A DNA stretch of 64,000 nucleotides from Arcobacter sp. (GTDB lineage: Bacteria > Campylobacterota > Campylobacteria > Campylobacterales > Arcobacteraceae), in NCBI GenBank assembly GCA_003252105.1, contig QKDL01000057.1, positions 1 to 64,000 on the forward strand, read 5' to 3'. Below the pieces are notes generated by a model, which did not search any database, was not told the origin of the DNA, and worked only from the letters and a program-made list of their open reading frames with translations. Position numbers and translations under genes: made by a program. Shown one piece after another: positions 17,448 through 27,211 of the stretch (position 1 is its first letter; the number at the start of each line of letters is the position of its first letter).

Positions 17448-18687
17448 TACAAATAGATGTGACTTCTGTGGTAAAGAGATAAAAGAAGTAAAAAAAATCT
17501 TTAGTAGTGAACATGCTCATATTTGTGATGAGTGTGTTACTATGTGTTCAAATGTTCTTGAAAAAGAGATAATCCATGAAGCAAAAAAGGATTTTCAAAA
17601 AGGCTTAAATGTTCCTGTAAAAATAAAAGAGCATTTAGATGAATATGTAATTGGACAAAATGATGCTAAAAAAGTTTTAGCAGTTGCATTATATAATCAC
17701 TATAAAAGAATAGATAAACCAACAGTAAAAAATGTTGAGCTTGAGAAATCTAATATCATGTTAGTAGGACCTACTGGTTCTGGTAAAACATTATTAGCTA
17801 AATCACTTGCTAGAATTATGGATGTACCTTTTGCTGTTGCAGATGCTACAGCTTTAACAGAGGCTGGATATGTGGGTGAAGATGTTGAGTCTATCCTTTC
17901 AAGATTACTTGCAGCAGCTGATTTTGACCTTGAAAAAGCAAAAAGAGGTATTGTTTATATAGATGAAATAGACAAAATTGCAAATAAAAGTGAAAGCTCT
18001 ACAAGTGGTAGAGATGTTAGTGGAGAGGGTGTTCAACAAGGTTTATTAAAAATCTTAGAAGGCGCTGAAGTTTACGTACCTGTTAAAGGAAGTAGAAAAA
18101 ACTCTACAGCTGAAACTGTTTTATTTGATACCACTCATGTTTTATTTATCTGTGGTGGAGCCTTTGTAGGACTTAGAAAAGATAAAAACAAAGAAAAAGC
18201 TGCAGTAATGGGGTTTGTTAATGGAAAAGAGAAAGAGGAAGTAAAAAAAGAGATTGAGCCAAAAGAGCTTATCAATTTTGGTCTTATTCCTGAATTTATG
18301 GGAAGAATCCCTGTAATAGCAGAACTTGACAAACTAACACGTGAAGATATGATAAGAATTCTAAAAGAACCTAAAAATGCAATTACAAAACAATACGAGA
18401 TTCTTTTTGAACTTGATGGTGTTGATTTAGAGTTTACTGATGATGCATTAGAAGAGATTGCAGAGATTGCCATAGAAAAAGATGTTGGAGCAAGAGGACT
18501 TAGAGGAATTATTGAAAAAGTGATGTTACCACTTCAATATACTATACCATCAGAAGAAAACCTTGCAAGCTGTGTGATAACAAAATCATATATCAAAAAA
18601 GAGGAAGAGGTAGAGCTTGTTTACCAAAAACCCTCTACAAAAAAGAAAGATACAAAAGAAATCTTATACGATGATATTAAAAACTAA
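17440..18687 (+). CDS. clpX: ClpX paralogue of the nif region (AAA+ unfoldase)
   Basis: This 415-aa protein is a full ClpX. It has an N-terminal zinc finger (CDFC and CDEC pairs, residues 8-38), Walker A GPTGSGKT, pore loop GYVGEDVES, Walker B IVYIDEIDK and a sensor region with GLIPEFMGRIPV. The ClpP-docking IGF tripeptide reads MGF. ClpX unfolds substrates for ClpP. A nif-linked ClpX2 that affects turnover of nitrogenase assembly proteins is known in Azotobacter vinelandii. Its position suggests a nif-dedicated paralogue; whether the genome holds a housekeeping clpX elsewhere cannot be seen. It overlaps its neighbours by 8 and 17 bp. Confidence 0.92.
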   Translation: MANTNRCDFCGKEIKEVKKIFSSEHAHICDECVTMCSNVLEKEIIHEAKKDFQKGLNVPVKIKEHLDEYVIGQNDAKKVLAVALYNHYKRIDKPTVKNVELEKSNIMLVGPTGSGKTLLAKSLARIMDVPFAVADATALTEAGYVGEDVESILSRLLAAADFDLEKAKRGIVYIDEIDKIANKSESSTSGRDVSGEGVQQGLLKILEGAEVYVPVKGSRKNSTAETVLFDTTHVLFICGGAFVGLRKDKNKEKAAVMGFVNGKEKEEVKKEIEPKELINFGLIPEFMGRIPVIAELDKLTREDMIRILKEPKNAITKQYEILFELDGVDLEFTDDALEEIAEIAIEKDVGARGLRGIIEKVMLPLQYTIPSEENLASCVITKSYIKKEEEVELVYQKPSTKKKDTKEILYDDIKN

Positions 18688-19132
18688 TATTCAAATTTGT
18701 GAAGCTTCTAAAGGGGATATAGAGTATTTAATCCCTCTTTTAGAAGCACTTTTTACTATAGAAGTAGATTTTACCTTTGATAAAGCCAAACATAAAAAAG
18801 GTTTAGAACTATTAATCAATGATCCAAAATCATATGTTATTATTGCAAAATTCGAAGATGAAGTAATTGCGATGATAACCATGCAAACAATAATCTCAAC
18901 CGTAACAGGAACAAAAGTGGGACTACTTGAAGATTTTGTGGTTAAAGATGATTATAGAGATTTAGGGGTAGGAACACACTTACTAAACTATATTAAAGAG
19001 TTTGCAAAAAATAATAATTATAAACGTCTTCAACTAGTTTGTGATGAATCAAACGAGCCTGCAAAAGAATTTTATACAAATAAAGCCTTTCAAAAAAGTA
19101 ATTTAGCTGCCTGGTACCACTATATTAAATAG
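18671..19132 (+). CDS. GNAT family N-acetyltransferase of the nifA operon
   Basis: The 153-aa protein has the GNAT fold: an N-terminal helix after IQICEASKGDIEYLIPLLEA, the acetyl-CoA strand LLEDFVVKDDYRDLGVGTHLL (about 84-104) with its R/Q-x-x-G-x-G/A-like pyrophosphate loop, and a C-terminal AKEFYTNKAFQKS. I chose ATG 18671, inside the clpX 3' end, because the family fold starts here; a longer frame extends only into clpX. The 17-bp overlap implies coupled translation. The substrate is unknown; a protein lysine or a small molecule is possible. Confidence 0.8.
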   Translation: MILKTNIQICEASKGDIEYLIPLLEALFTIEVDFTFDKAKHKKGLELLINDPKSYVIIAKFEDEVIAMITMQTIISTVTGTKVGLLEDFVVKDDYRDLGVGTHLLNYIKEFAKNNNYKRLQLVCDESNEPAKEFYTNKAFQKSNLAAWYHYIK

Positions 19133-19135
19133 TTA

Positions 19136-19151
19136 GGGAATGGTTTTTGCA
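19136..19151 (+). promoter_or_regulatory. Candidate sigma54 promoter of the nif ferredoxin
   Basis: GGGAATGGTTTTTGCA has GG-N10-GC spacing and a perfect TTTGCA -12 box; the -24 box is weaker (GGGAAT). A start near 19162 would give a leader of 25 nt before the ferredoxin ATG, as at nifH. Confidence 0.6.
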
Positions 19152-19186
19152 TCTTTATTAGATATATTTTTAATGAAGGATGAATT

Positions 19187-19573
19187 ATGGCAGTTAGAAT
19201 TACTGAAGAATGTATAAGTTGTGAAGCATGTGCTTCTGAATGTCCAGTTGCGGCAATCTTAGAAGATGGGAATGAAAAAAACCCTCAAGATGATATCTTT
19301 TATGTAAAACCAGAGTCATGTGTTGAGTGTGTTGATCATGCAGATGCACCAAGATGTGCTGAAGCCTGTCCAACTGAGGGTGCAATTGTATGGGATATGC
19401 CTTTTACAACAGATTTTAATGACTACTATGCATCAAGAAATGAAGAGGGTATTTATAAAATTAGAGAACATAAGAAAAAAGGTCTTATGTTACCATCTGT
19501 AAAAGAACAAAAATTTATTGCTGATATTGCAATGTCTGCTAGAGAGAATGCAGAAAACGTTCAAAACTTCTAA
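19187..19573 (+). CDS. 2[4Fe-4S] ferredoxin of Allochromatium/FdxN type
   Basis: This 128-aa low-potential ferredoxin is a likely electron donor to NifH. The first cluster motif is Cys9-x2-Cys12-x2-Cys15-x3-Cys19. The second is Cys45-x2-Cys48-x8-Cys57-x3-Cys61, with the eight-residue insertion typical of the Allochromatium vinosum (FdxN-like) group. A C-terminal extension of about 60 residues contains no further cysteine. GAAGGATGA precedes the ATG. A candidate sigma54 promoter and a strong terminator make it a single-gene unit, though the short gap to the acetyltransferase permits read-through. Confidence 0.92.
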   Translation: MAVRITEECISCEACASECPVAAILEDGNEKNPQDDIFYVKPESCVECVDHADAPRCAEACPTEGAIVWDMPFTTDFNDYYASRNEEGIYKIREHKKKGLMLPSVKEQKFIADIAMSARENAENVQNF

Positions 19574-19598
19574 TATCTCTTACAAATCTGTGTAGTTT

Positions 19599-19632
19599 AA
19601 AAGCTTCTCATCATTGGGAAGCTTTTCCCCCT
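19599..19632 (+). terminator. Terminator at the right end of the nif region
   Basis: AAAAGCTTC (19599-19607) pairs with GAAGCTTTT (19618-19626) around a ten-base loop. The T-run forms part of the stem and is followed by CCCC. It marks the boundary of the nitrogen-fixation island. Confidence 0.75.
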
Positions 19633-19731
19633 TTACTTTTATAATTGCGCTTATCAAGATTATTATTTTCTTTAATATCTACCTAAAATAGTTTATTGTA
19701 AAATCTTTTCATTCCTATATTTGGATTTTCC

Positions 19732-22700
19732 ATGATACGATTTTTTTTATTCTTTTTTATTATTATTGAATTTGCATATACATTAGAATTAACACCTAAA
19801 GAGAAACAAAACTTATCTAACATATCACTCAATATTTATGTAACTAATTGGGAACCATTTACGATACACAATCAAAACTCAGTTAGTGGAATATCAGCAG
19901 AGATATGGGAAAAAATGATATTAAACACCAATCTAAATTATACTTATATCAAAGATGAAAACTTTACTAAAGCACTAAATTTTATCAAAAATGATAAAAA
20001 TGGTATGATTATAGCAACCTCATCAACAAAAGCAAGGGAAGAGTATGGAAGTTTTACAAAACCTATTGTCTCTTTTCCTATCTCAATAGCAACAAATATA
20101 AAAGAAAACTTTATAGTTAATCTAAAAGAACTAGAGGGTAAAACTGTAGCTGTTGGAGAGAATTATACTGCCTTTATGCTACTTAAAAAACATTTCCCTA
20201 AAATAAAATTGATCCCTGTAAAAGATACATTAGAAGCTTTAGATTTATTGGCAAAAGAAAAAGTTTATGCAGCAGCAGATATCTTACCAGTTTTAATTTT
20301 CAATATGAATAAATACAACTTTACTAATCTTAAAATATCAGGAACAAGTGAATTTAACTTTGATGTTAAATTTATGCTTAATAAGCATAATGAAGAGTTA
20401 ATCCCAATTTTAAATAAATTAATTGACAGTGTAGATGAGATAAGCAAACAAAATATTTTGAATAAATGGATATATACCAAACAAATTACACAATTTAACT
20501 ATACTTACCTTTATTGGTTAATTGCACTAAGTTTAGTTAGCATAAGTTTTATTTTATTTAGACAAAGAATATTAAACCAAAATAAACAGCTCATTGAACA
20601 AGAAAAAAATAGATATGAAAATTTGATGAATTTATCTTCTGATATGGTATCTATTTTAGATTTCGATGGGAATCTATTAGAATATAGTAAACAAGTTCAA
20701 AAGCATCTAGGTTATTCTGATGAAGAGATGAAAAGATTAACTGTTTTTGACTGGGATAAAAATATTGATAAAAAAAGTTATGATAATATATGTAAACAAC
20801 TAACATCTGAACCTTTTCATTTTCAGACAAAACATACCAAAAAAGACAAAACTGTTTATGATGCAGATATTACAGCAGTTAAAATCAATATAAATGATAA
20901 AACATTTATTTATTCTTCTGCAAGAGATATTACAAATCAAAATAAACTTTTAAAAGAGTTAGAAAACTCTAAAAAAAGATTTGAAAATATGTTTAGAACC
21001 CATGATTCTGTAATGTTACTTATTAATCCAGATAGTGGGAAAATAATAGATGCCAACAATAGTGCTATCAAATTTTATGGTTTTAGTTTAGATGAATTTA
21101 AAAATATGAATATATCAGATATAAATCCTTTATCATTTGAAATTCTACATGAAAAAACAGAAGAGGCAAAAAAATTAAAAACTAATGCTTTTAGATTTAA
21201 TCATCAATTAAAAGATGGTTCTATCAAAATTGTAGAGGTTAATTCATCCCCTATTGAGATGGATAATGAAATAATCCTTTTTTCTATTATAAAAGATATT
21301 ACAAAAGAGATAGAATTAGAAAAAACTATTATAAAAGAGAAAGATTTTATCTCAACTATTATCAATAATGCCAATGCAGCAATTGCGGCCATAGATCATG
21401 AAGGTTATATGTTTATGATAAATGAATATGCTCAAAACTTTCTAGGTTATACACAAAAAGAGATTTCATCTGAACCATTTTTTTGGTCACGATTTTTACC
21501 AGAAGAAAAAAAAGAAAAAGTAATTGATATTATAAAAAAAGCACAAAAAGGTGAGATTGTTAAATCTTTCAAAAATAGTTGGATCTCAAAAAATGCAGAA
21601 GAGAGAGTTTTTGAATGGTCAAATACTCTTGTAAAAAAAGATGATGGAAGTATGAATTATCTAGTTACCATAGGCATAGATGTAACAGATAGGGAAAATA
21701 TTCAAAAACGAATCTTAGAACAAAAGCAAGAGTTTGAAACAATCTTTAAAACAAGTAAAGATGGTATGGCAATTACTGATTTAAAAACAAATTTTTTAGA
21801 GTTTAACCATGCATATGAAGAGATTTCAGGATATACAAAAGAGGAACTACTTAAAAAATCAAGTTTAGAATTATCATCTCATGAGCATAAAAACAAAATG
21901 AAAGAGATGATTAAAACTGCAATTAAAACTGGGCATGTTGGTAATTATGAAAAAGAATCTATAGTAAGAGGAGATAAAAGAATTATTGTAAATATGAGTA
22001 TAACTTTATTGCCTGATAAAAAAAGATTCTTGATTGTTATCAAAGATATTACTATGTTAAAACAAATGGAGAAACAAACAAAACTTATGGCAATGGGGGA
22101 AATGATTGGAAATATTGCTCACCAGTGGAGACAACCTTTAAGTGTTATTACAACTGCAATTAGTGGATTAAGAATTAGAGATGAATTATCTTTATTAGAA
22201 AAAGATGAGATAAAAGAAACCTCAGATATTATCATCAAACAAGCAAAATACTTATCTAATACAATAGAAAACTTCAAAAACTTTATCAAAGAGGATAAAA
22301 GTGTCAACAATATAAGTTTAGTAGAGTCTATAAAAAAAGCGATTAATATAGTTGAGGCCTCTTTACAAAACAATTATATTAAACTTCATCTTGAGATAGA
22401 AGATGACTTAATTATACTAGGAAATTCAAATGAACTTGTAGAAGCTTTAATCAACATAATAACAAATAGCAAAGATATGTTAAAGCTTAGAGATATAAAA
22501 GAAGAGGATAGATTAATACTAATAAACACAAACAAACTAGATGAACATAGTATAGAATTAAAAATTCTTGATAGTGCAGGTGGTGCTGAAGAAAATATCA
22601 TAAATAGAATACTTGAACCTTATTTTACAACTAAACACAAATCCCAAGGGACAGGACTTGGTTTATCAATAGTTGATAAAATAGTAAGAGAAAGACATAA

Positions 22701-22788
22701 TGGTTCTATAAATATATATAATGAAATATTCAACTATAAGAATAAACAATATAAAGGTTTATGTTTTAAAATTATTTTTAATTCTTAA
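19732..22788 (+). CDS. Sensor histidine kinase with periplasmic solute-binding domain and four PAS domains
   Basis: This 1018-aa inner-membrane kinase has a signal peptide or N-terminal helix (1-18). A periplasmic SBP_bac_3-type domain spans about 25-250 and a membrane helix 257-276. Four PAS units start near 295, 415, 545 and 670. A HisKA domain with GEMIGNIAHQWRQPLS lies near 788, and a HATPase ends the protein (GTGLGLSIVDKIV). The sensor probably binds an amino acid or small anion, as SBP_bac_3 domains do. No response regulator is fused. It is transcribed toward the next kinase gene, and the two stop codons overlap by 11 bp, so the pair is convergent. Confidence 0.9.
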   Translation: MIRFFLFFFIIIEFAYTLELTPKEKQNLSNISLNIYVTNWEPFTIHNQNSVSGISAEIWEKMILNTNLNYTYIKDENFTKALNFIKNDKNGMIIATSSTKAREEYGSFTKPIVSFPISIATNIKENFIVNLKELEGKTVAVGENYTAFMLLKKHFPKIKLIPVKDTLEALDLLAKEKVYAAADILPVLIFNMNKYNFTNLKISGTSEFNFDVKFMLNKHNEELIPILNKLIDSVDEISKQNILNKWIYTKQITQFNYTYLYWLIALSLVSISFILFRQRILNQNKQLIEQEKNRYENLMNLSSDMVSILDFDGNLLEYSKQVQKHLGYSDEEMKRLTVFDWDKNIDKKSYDNICKQLTSEPFHFQTKHTKKDKTVYDADITAVKININDKTFIYSSARDITNQNKLLKELENSKKRFENMFRTHDSVMLLINPDSGKIIDANNSAIKFYGFSLDEFKNMNISDINPLSFEILHEKTEEAKKLKTNAFRFNHQLKDGSIKIVEVNSSPIEMDNEIILFSIIKDITKEIELEKTIIKEKDFISTIINNANAAIAAIDHEGYMFMINEYAQNFLGYTQKEISSEPFFWSRFLPEEKKEKVIDIIKKAQKGEIVKSFKNSWISKNAEERVFEWSNTLVKKDDGSMNYLVTIGIDVTDRENIQKRILEQKQEFETIFKTSKDGMAITDLKTNFLEFNHAYEEISGYTKEELLKKSSLELSSHEHKNKMKEMIKTAIKTGHVGNYEKESIVRGDKRIIVNMSITLLPDKKRFLIVIKDITMLKQMEKQTKLMAMGEMIGNIAHQWRQPLSVITTAISGLRIRDELSLLEKDEIKETSDIIIKQAKYLSNTIENFKNFIKEDKSVNNISLVESIKKAINIVEASLQNNYIKLHLEIEDDLIILGNSNELVEALINIITNSKDMLKLRDIKEEDRLILINTNKLDEHSIELKILDSAGGAEENIINRILEPYFTTKHKSQGTGLGLSIVDKIVRERHNGSINIYNEIFNYKNKQYKGLCFKIIFNS

Positions 22789-25468
22789 CGGGTAAACTTA
22801 TTGTAAAACATGCCCCTTTATAATTCTTACCATTGTAGTTAAAAGTTTTATTTTCTACTTTTATCTCACCATTAAGATTTTTGATTATATTGTACGTCAT
22901 ATATAAACCTAAACCAGTACCATTACTTTTATGTTTAGTTGTAAAGTATGGTTCAAAAATAAAACTTATGTTTTCTTCCTGAATCCCTCCAGCATTATCA
23001 AAAATCTCAATTATAACTCTATTATTAAGCTCTTTTACATGGAAAAATATAATAGGTTCTTCTATCTCTTGTAATAATATCGCATCTATTGCATTGTTTA
23101 AAATATTTATTAAAGACTGCAATAATTCATTGGGATTTCCCACAATTTTTTTATCTGTTTCTATTTTTTTATCTAAAACAATTTGATTGACTTTTATTGA
23201 AGGACTTATCAGTCTAAATAGATTACTCTCTATAGAATTTATATCAAACTCTTTTACATGTTTTTCACCTTTGATAAATTGTCTAAAATCATCAATTGTT
23301 TGAGATAGATAGTTTGCATTTGACAAAATGACTGAAGACTCATCCAATACAATTTTTTTATTAAATTTACCATACTCATTATATACACTCCAGCCACTTA
23401 CTATTGTAGTAATTACACTTAAAGGTTGTCTCCACTGGTGAGCAATATTTCCAATCATTTCTCCAACTGCTGCCATTTTTGATTGTTCAATTAAAAGTTT
23501 TTCTTTTTCTTTAATTTCTGAGATATCAATAATAGAAGTTATTCTAAGTGTTCTATTACTCATATAAATATTAGTCCCTTTTATAAGTGCTGGAAATATA
23601 GTACCATCAAATTTAATACAATTTAATTCATAAGGTTCCACTGCATCATAATTAAGTTTTTCTTTTATATGTTCTACTGAATCTTCTGATATATAGTCTA
23701 AAATATATTTGCCAATAGCATCCTCTTTTTTTGCCACTTTAAACATCTTTTGAGCGGAATCATTTAAATCAACACATTTACCTTCATGGGAAAGTATGAT
23801 AGCCTCTAAGGTACTATTTATAATACTTTGAATCTCTTTATTTGTTTCTTTTAACTTCTTATTATATTTTTTCAATAAACTTTGTCTATATGAAAATCCT
23901 AATACAATTATAAGGGTAATAAAAAGGATTGAATATATAATCTTTTTATTATTTCTCTCCTCTACAATTGTAGTTTGAACCCATTTTGAATATATATCTT
24001 TTTTCTCTTGATATGTTATAGAAGCAAAAGTTTTATTTATAATAGAGAGTAAAATTGGATTATCATTTTGAATCAAATAGTGATGTTCAAAATCAAACTG
24101 TGTAGTTCCAGAAATCTTTAAATCTTTTAGATGTAACTCTGCTATATAATATAATGAAGTTGCAATATGTCCAACAAAAGCATCTGCTTTTCCATTTTCT
24201 ACAAGTAATAATGCTTCTTGTATAGTATTTGTAGGTATTAATTTAATCTCAGGAAAATTTTTAACCAAAAAGTTATAACTTGTATAATATTTTGGTACAG
24301 CAATAATATTGTTTTTTAAATCATTTAAACCATCAATATAAGTAAATCTATTAGAGGTAACTATCACCAAAGGATATTTTGCATATCTATTAGAGATTGA
24401 ACCCAAGGCTCTTTCTTGTGGACTTGACCCAACACCAGGAACTAGATCGATTTTTTTATCTTTAAATAGATTTAAAACCTCAATCCACGAAGAGGCTGGT
24501 TTATAGTTAAAAATAAGTCCTGTTCTTTTTGATACAAGATCTAAATAATCTCCCATTATCCCTTTCATTCTATTATCTTCTATAATAGATAAAGGTTTCC
24601 AGTTTATCTCACTATATGTTACAATAGGAGAATTAGATATATAATTTAACTCTTCATCACTTAGATTTATTATTGATTTATTCTCTTGTGAATTTAAAAT
24701 CCATTTATCTGATAAACCTTTTATTTGGCTTGAATTAATCTCATCTAGTGATTTTTTTATAATACTTTGTAATAAAGGTTTATTTATATTTATACCAAAA
24801 CGTAAATCCTCTTTTTTAATCCCTTCTAACATATCAATTGGTTTTAAAGTGGTATAAGCATTATCTGCAATTGTTTTAATTCCACTTGTATATGAAGATA
24901 TAAAATAATCTGCTTTTCCAGTGATTACTGCTTTTGATTTTTCCTCATTTGTGTTAAGTTCTAAGATATGAATACCTTGCTCTTTTAAATATTCAACAAA
25001 GAATAGGTTTTTTGTTGCAGCTACAACTTTGTTTTCTAAACTTTTAAGTCCAGTATAATCTTGATTACTTTTTAATCCAAAGATATATGTTGGAATCTCA
25101 TAATACTCTTGAGTATATAAAGTAAATAATTCTCTCTCTTTTGTAAAAGAGATATCGGCAATAACATCAACTTTACCCTCTTTAAAACTATTTAAAGCTT
25201 CATTCCATCTTGATAACTTATATTCAAATTTCAATCCAGTTATATCTTCTATCTTTTTAGTAACATCAACACTAAACCCTTCATGTTCACCATGATTTAC
25301 AGAAGAAAAAGGGGGAAAGTTGTTTAACATTGCTATTGATACAGTTGGATTATTCTTAATCCAATTTTTTTCCTCTTTTGTAAAAATTGTATTTAAATCT
25401 TTTGAAAATAAAACATTTGTAAATATCGCAAATAAAAAAAGTATATTCAATATTGATAATCTTTTCAT
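22778..25468 (-). CDS. Sensor histidine kinase with tandem periplasmic solute-binding domains
   Basis: This 896-aa kinase resembles BvgS/EvgS-type sensors at the periplasmic side. It has a signal peptide (1-22) and two SBP_bac_3-like domains in tandem (about 30-255 and 275-495). A membrane helix follows near 505-525, then one PAS unit (about 545-650), HisKA with GEMIGNIAHQWRQPLS near 673 and a C-terminal HATPase. Unlike BvgS it has no fused receiver or HPt. The OmpR-type regulator gene 10 bp upstream in the same direction is the likely partner. It is the third gene of a leftward operon. Confidence 0.9.
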   Translation of the reverse strand: MKRLSILNILFLFAIFTNVLFSKDLNTIFTKEEKNWIKNNPTVSIAMLNNFPPFSSVNHGEHEGFSVDVTKKIEDITGLKFEYKLSRWNEALNSFKEGKVDVIADISFTKERELFTLYTQEYYEIPTYIFGLKSNQDYTGLKSLENKVVAATKNLFFVEYLKEQGIHILELNTNEEKSKAVITGKADYFISSYTSGIKTIADNAYTTLKPIDMLEGIKKEDLRFGININKPLLQSIIKKSLDEINSSQIKGLSDKWILNSQENKSIINLSDEELNYISNSPIVTYSEINWKPLSIIEDNRMKGIMGDYLDLVSKRTGLIFNYKPASSWIEVLNLFKDKKIDLVPGVGSSPQERALGSISNRYAKYPLVIVTSNRFTYIDGLNDLKNNIIAVPKYYTSYNFLVKNFPEIKLIPTNTIQEALLLVENGKADAFVGHIATSLYYIAELHLKDLKISGTTQFDFEHHYLIQNDNPILLSIINKTFASITYQEKKDIYSKWVQTTIVEERNNKKIIYSILFITLIIVLGFSYRQSLLKKYNKKLKETNKEIQSIINSTLEAIILSHEGKCVDLNDSAQKMFKVAKKEDAIGKYILDYISEDSVEHIKEKLNYDAVEPYELNCIKFDGTIFPALIKGTNIYMSNRTLRITSIIDISEIKEKEKLLIEQSKMAAVGEMIGNIAHQWRQPLSVITTIVSGWSVYNEYGKFNKKIVLDESSVILSNANYLSQTIDDFRQFIKGEKHVKEFDINSIESNLFRLISPSIKVNQIVLDKKIETDKKIVGNPNELLQSLINILNNAIDAILLQEIEEPIIFFHVKELNNRVIIEIFDNAGGIQEENISFIFEPYFTTKHKSNGTGLGLYMTYNIIKNLNGEIKVENKTFNYNGKNYKGACFTISLPVKN

Positions 25469-25478
25469 CTAAACCCTT

Positions 25479-26156
25479 TCATCTGCATATTTTATTACTA
25501 ATTAGCTTATATCCAACTCCTCTAATATTCACTATCATACCACTTTTTAATTTTTTTTGTAACTTGTGTATCATACTTCTCATACTAACAGATTCCATCT
25601 CTTTATTATCCCAAACATATTCATGTATCATTTCAGAAGTTACAGTTTTATCTAAATTATTTATAAAAAGGGTCAAAAGAAGTTTTTCCTTTGAAGTTAA
25701 AACTATCTCATGTTCATGTTTATAAAGGTTTTGTTCTTTCATATTAAATTTAAAACCATTTCCAAGTTCAACTATATCTTTATCCAAATCATTTTGTAAA
25801 ACTGTTTTTATATGGTATTTAATATGAAGCATAAGCTCTTCTAGCTCAAAAGGTTTTTTAAGATAATCATTACACCCTAAATCATAAGCTTTTGAAATAT
25901 TATCTATATCAAGTTGGGCACTTACTATTATCACAGGCAATTTTTCATGCTCTTTTCTAATTTGTTCTAAAACTTCATGACCGTTAAATCCAGGTACATT
26001 TATATCTAAAATATATAAATCAAATTTACTGTTTAATACTTGGGTCATCGCTTCGTAACCATCTTTTACACTTGTTACAAAAAAACCTCTATCATCTAAG
26101 GCATTTGTTATCAATCTATTTAATGAGAAATCATCTTCTAGTAAAAATATTTTCAT
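25479..26156 (-). CDS. Two-component response regulator, OmpR/PhoB-type
   Basis: The 225-aa regulator has an N-terminal receiver (MKIFLLEDDFSLNRL; phospho-acceptor Asp in LYILDINVPGFNGHE near residue 52; switch Lys in DYLKKPFELEE). A C-terminal winged helix ends with SVSMRSMIHKLQKKL and IVNIRGVGYKLI. It overlaps the upstream REC-kinase gene by 4 bp (ATGA arrangement) and precedes the tandem-SBP kinase, so all three are probably one signalling operon. Confidence 0.93.
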   Translation of the reverse strand: MKIFLLEDDFSLNRLITNALDDRGFFVTSVKDGYEAMTQVLNSKFDLYILDINVPGFNGHEVLEQIRKEHEKLPVIIVSAQLDIDNISKAYDLGCNDYLKKPFELEELMLHIKYHIKTVLQNDLDKDIVELGNGFKFNMKEQNLYKHEHEIVLTSKEKLLLTLFINNLDKTVTSEMIHEYVWDNKEMESVSMRSMIHKLQKKLKSGMIVNIRGVGYKLISNKICR

Positions 26157-27211
26157 AAACTACTCTTTACTATAGAATCTATAAAAAATTTAAAACAAGA
26201 ACCCCTGTTTTTTTCACTATTTACTTCTATTTGTATCTCATATTTATCGCAAATCTCTTTTACTATATTTAAACCCAAACCTAAGCCTAATTTTTTTGAT
26301 GAGTGTTGATAATATGCTTGGAAAATTTTATCCACATCCTCAATCCCTACTCCAAAATCCTCTACAGTCAGGACGGCTTTATTTTTTTCATAACCAAAAA
26401 AGATGATAATCTCGGAGCTTTCTTTACTGTATTTTATTGCATTACTTATTGTATTATCAATTATTCTTTCCAATTCATAAGCATTTATAAAAATCTCCAA
26501 CTCTTTTTCATACTCCAAATGTATTTGAATATCTTTTGTATTTGCTAGTTCATCAAAAAACTGAACTCTAGAACTTATAAAATCTAAAAGGTTTATTTGT
26601 GATATTTTATACTCTCTGTTCTCTTTTTTTATTTTATATGAAAGGTCCCCATAAATAGATGATAAAGTTTTTGTAGATGCTTTTATTGCATTTATCTCCT
26701 TTGACATACCATCTCTTTTTTCTAAAATCTCACTATTTAAAGAGATTATAGTAACAGGAGTATTCATCTCATGCATTATCTTTTTCACAAACAGATCTTG
26801 TTGCTCCAATAGTTTTGCTATCATGATTTTATTTTTATGTATCTCAAGTTGTGTTTTAACTCTAGCTTTTATCTCTTTTGGTTCAAAAGGTTTTGTAATA
26901 TAATCTACACCTCCCTCTTCAAAAGCTTTTACTTTATCCTCTACATTATCTAAAGCTGATATAAAAATAATCGGAATATCTTTTAACTCTTCCTCTTTTT
27001 TTATCATACGGCACAATTCATAGCCATCTATCTCTGGCATTTTTATATCAAGAAGTATAAGGTGTGGTTTATTTATTTTTGCAGCATTTAATGCCATCAT
27101 TGCATTTGGTGTAGCTCTTATATCATACTCGTCACTTTTTAATACTTCACTTAAATATTGTAAGTTTTCAATTTTGTCATCTACTACTAAGATAGTATAT
27201 TTTTTATCCAT
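26153..27211 (-). CDS. Response-regulator/histidine-kinase fusion (REC-HisKA-HATPase)
   Basis: This 352-aa soluble protein begins with a receiver (ILVVDDKIENLQYL; Asp in LILLDIKMPEIDGYE). A HisKA-like segment follows (VKKIMHEMNTPVTIISLNSE, His near 147) and then a HATPase ending KLGLGLGLNIVKEICDKY. There is no membrane segment, so it receives its signal through its own receiver. It is the first gene of the leftward three-gene operon and diverges from the hybrid kinase at 27283. Confidence 0.9.
   Translation of the reverse strand: MDKKYTILVVDDKIENLQYLSEVLKSDEYDIRATPNAMMALNAAKINKPHLILLDIKMPEIDGYELCRMIKKEEELKDIPIIFISALDNVEDKVKAFEEGGVDYITKPFEPKEIKARVKTQLEIHKNKIMIAKLLEQQDLFVKKIMHEMNTPVTIISLNSEILEKRDGMSKEINAIKASTKTLSSIYGDLSYKIKKENREYKISQINLLDFISSRVQFFDELANTKDIQIHLEYEKELEIFINAYELERIIDNTISNAIKYSKESSEIIIFFGYEKNKAVLTVEDFGVGIEDVDKIFQAYYQHSSKKLGLGLGLNIVKEICDKYEIQIEVNSEKNRGSCFKFFIDSIVKSSL

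Noticed and set aside
19040-19055. TGT-N10-ACG near-match to a NifA upstream site before the ferredoxin promoter
   Set aside because: One base off consensus, inside a coding region, and such near-matches are expected by chance in AT-rich DNA.
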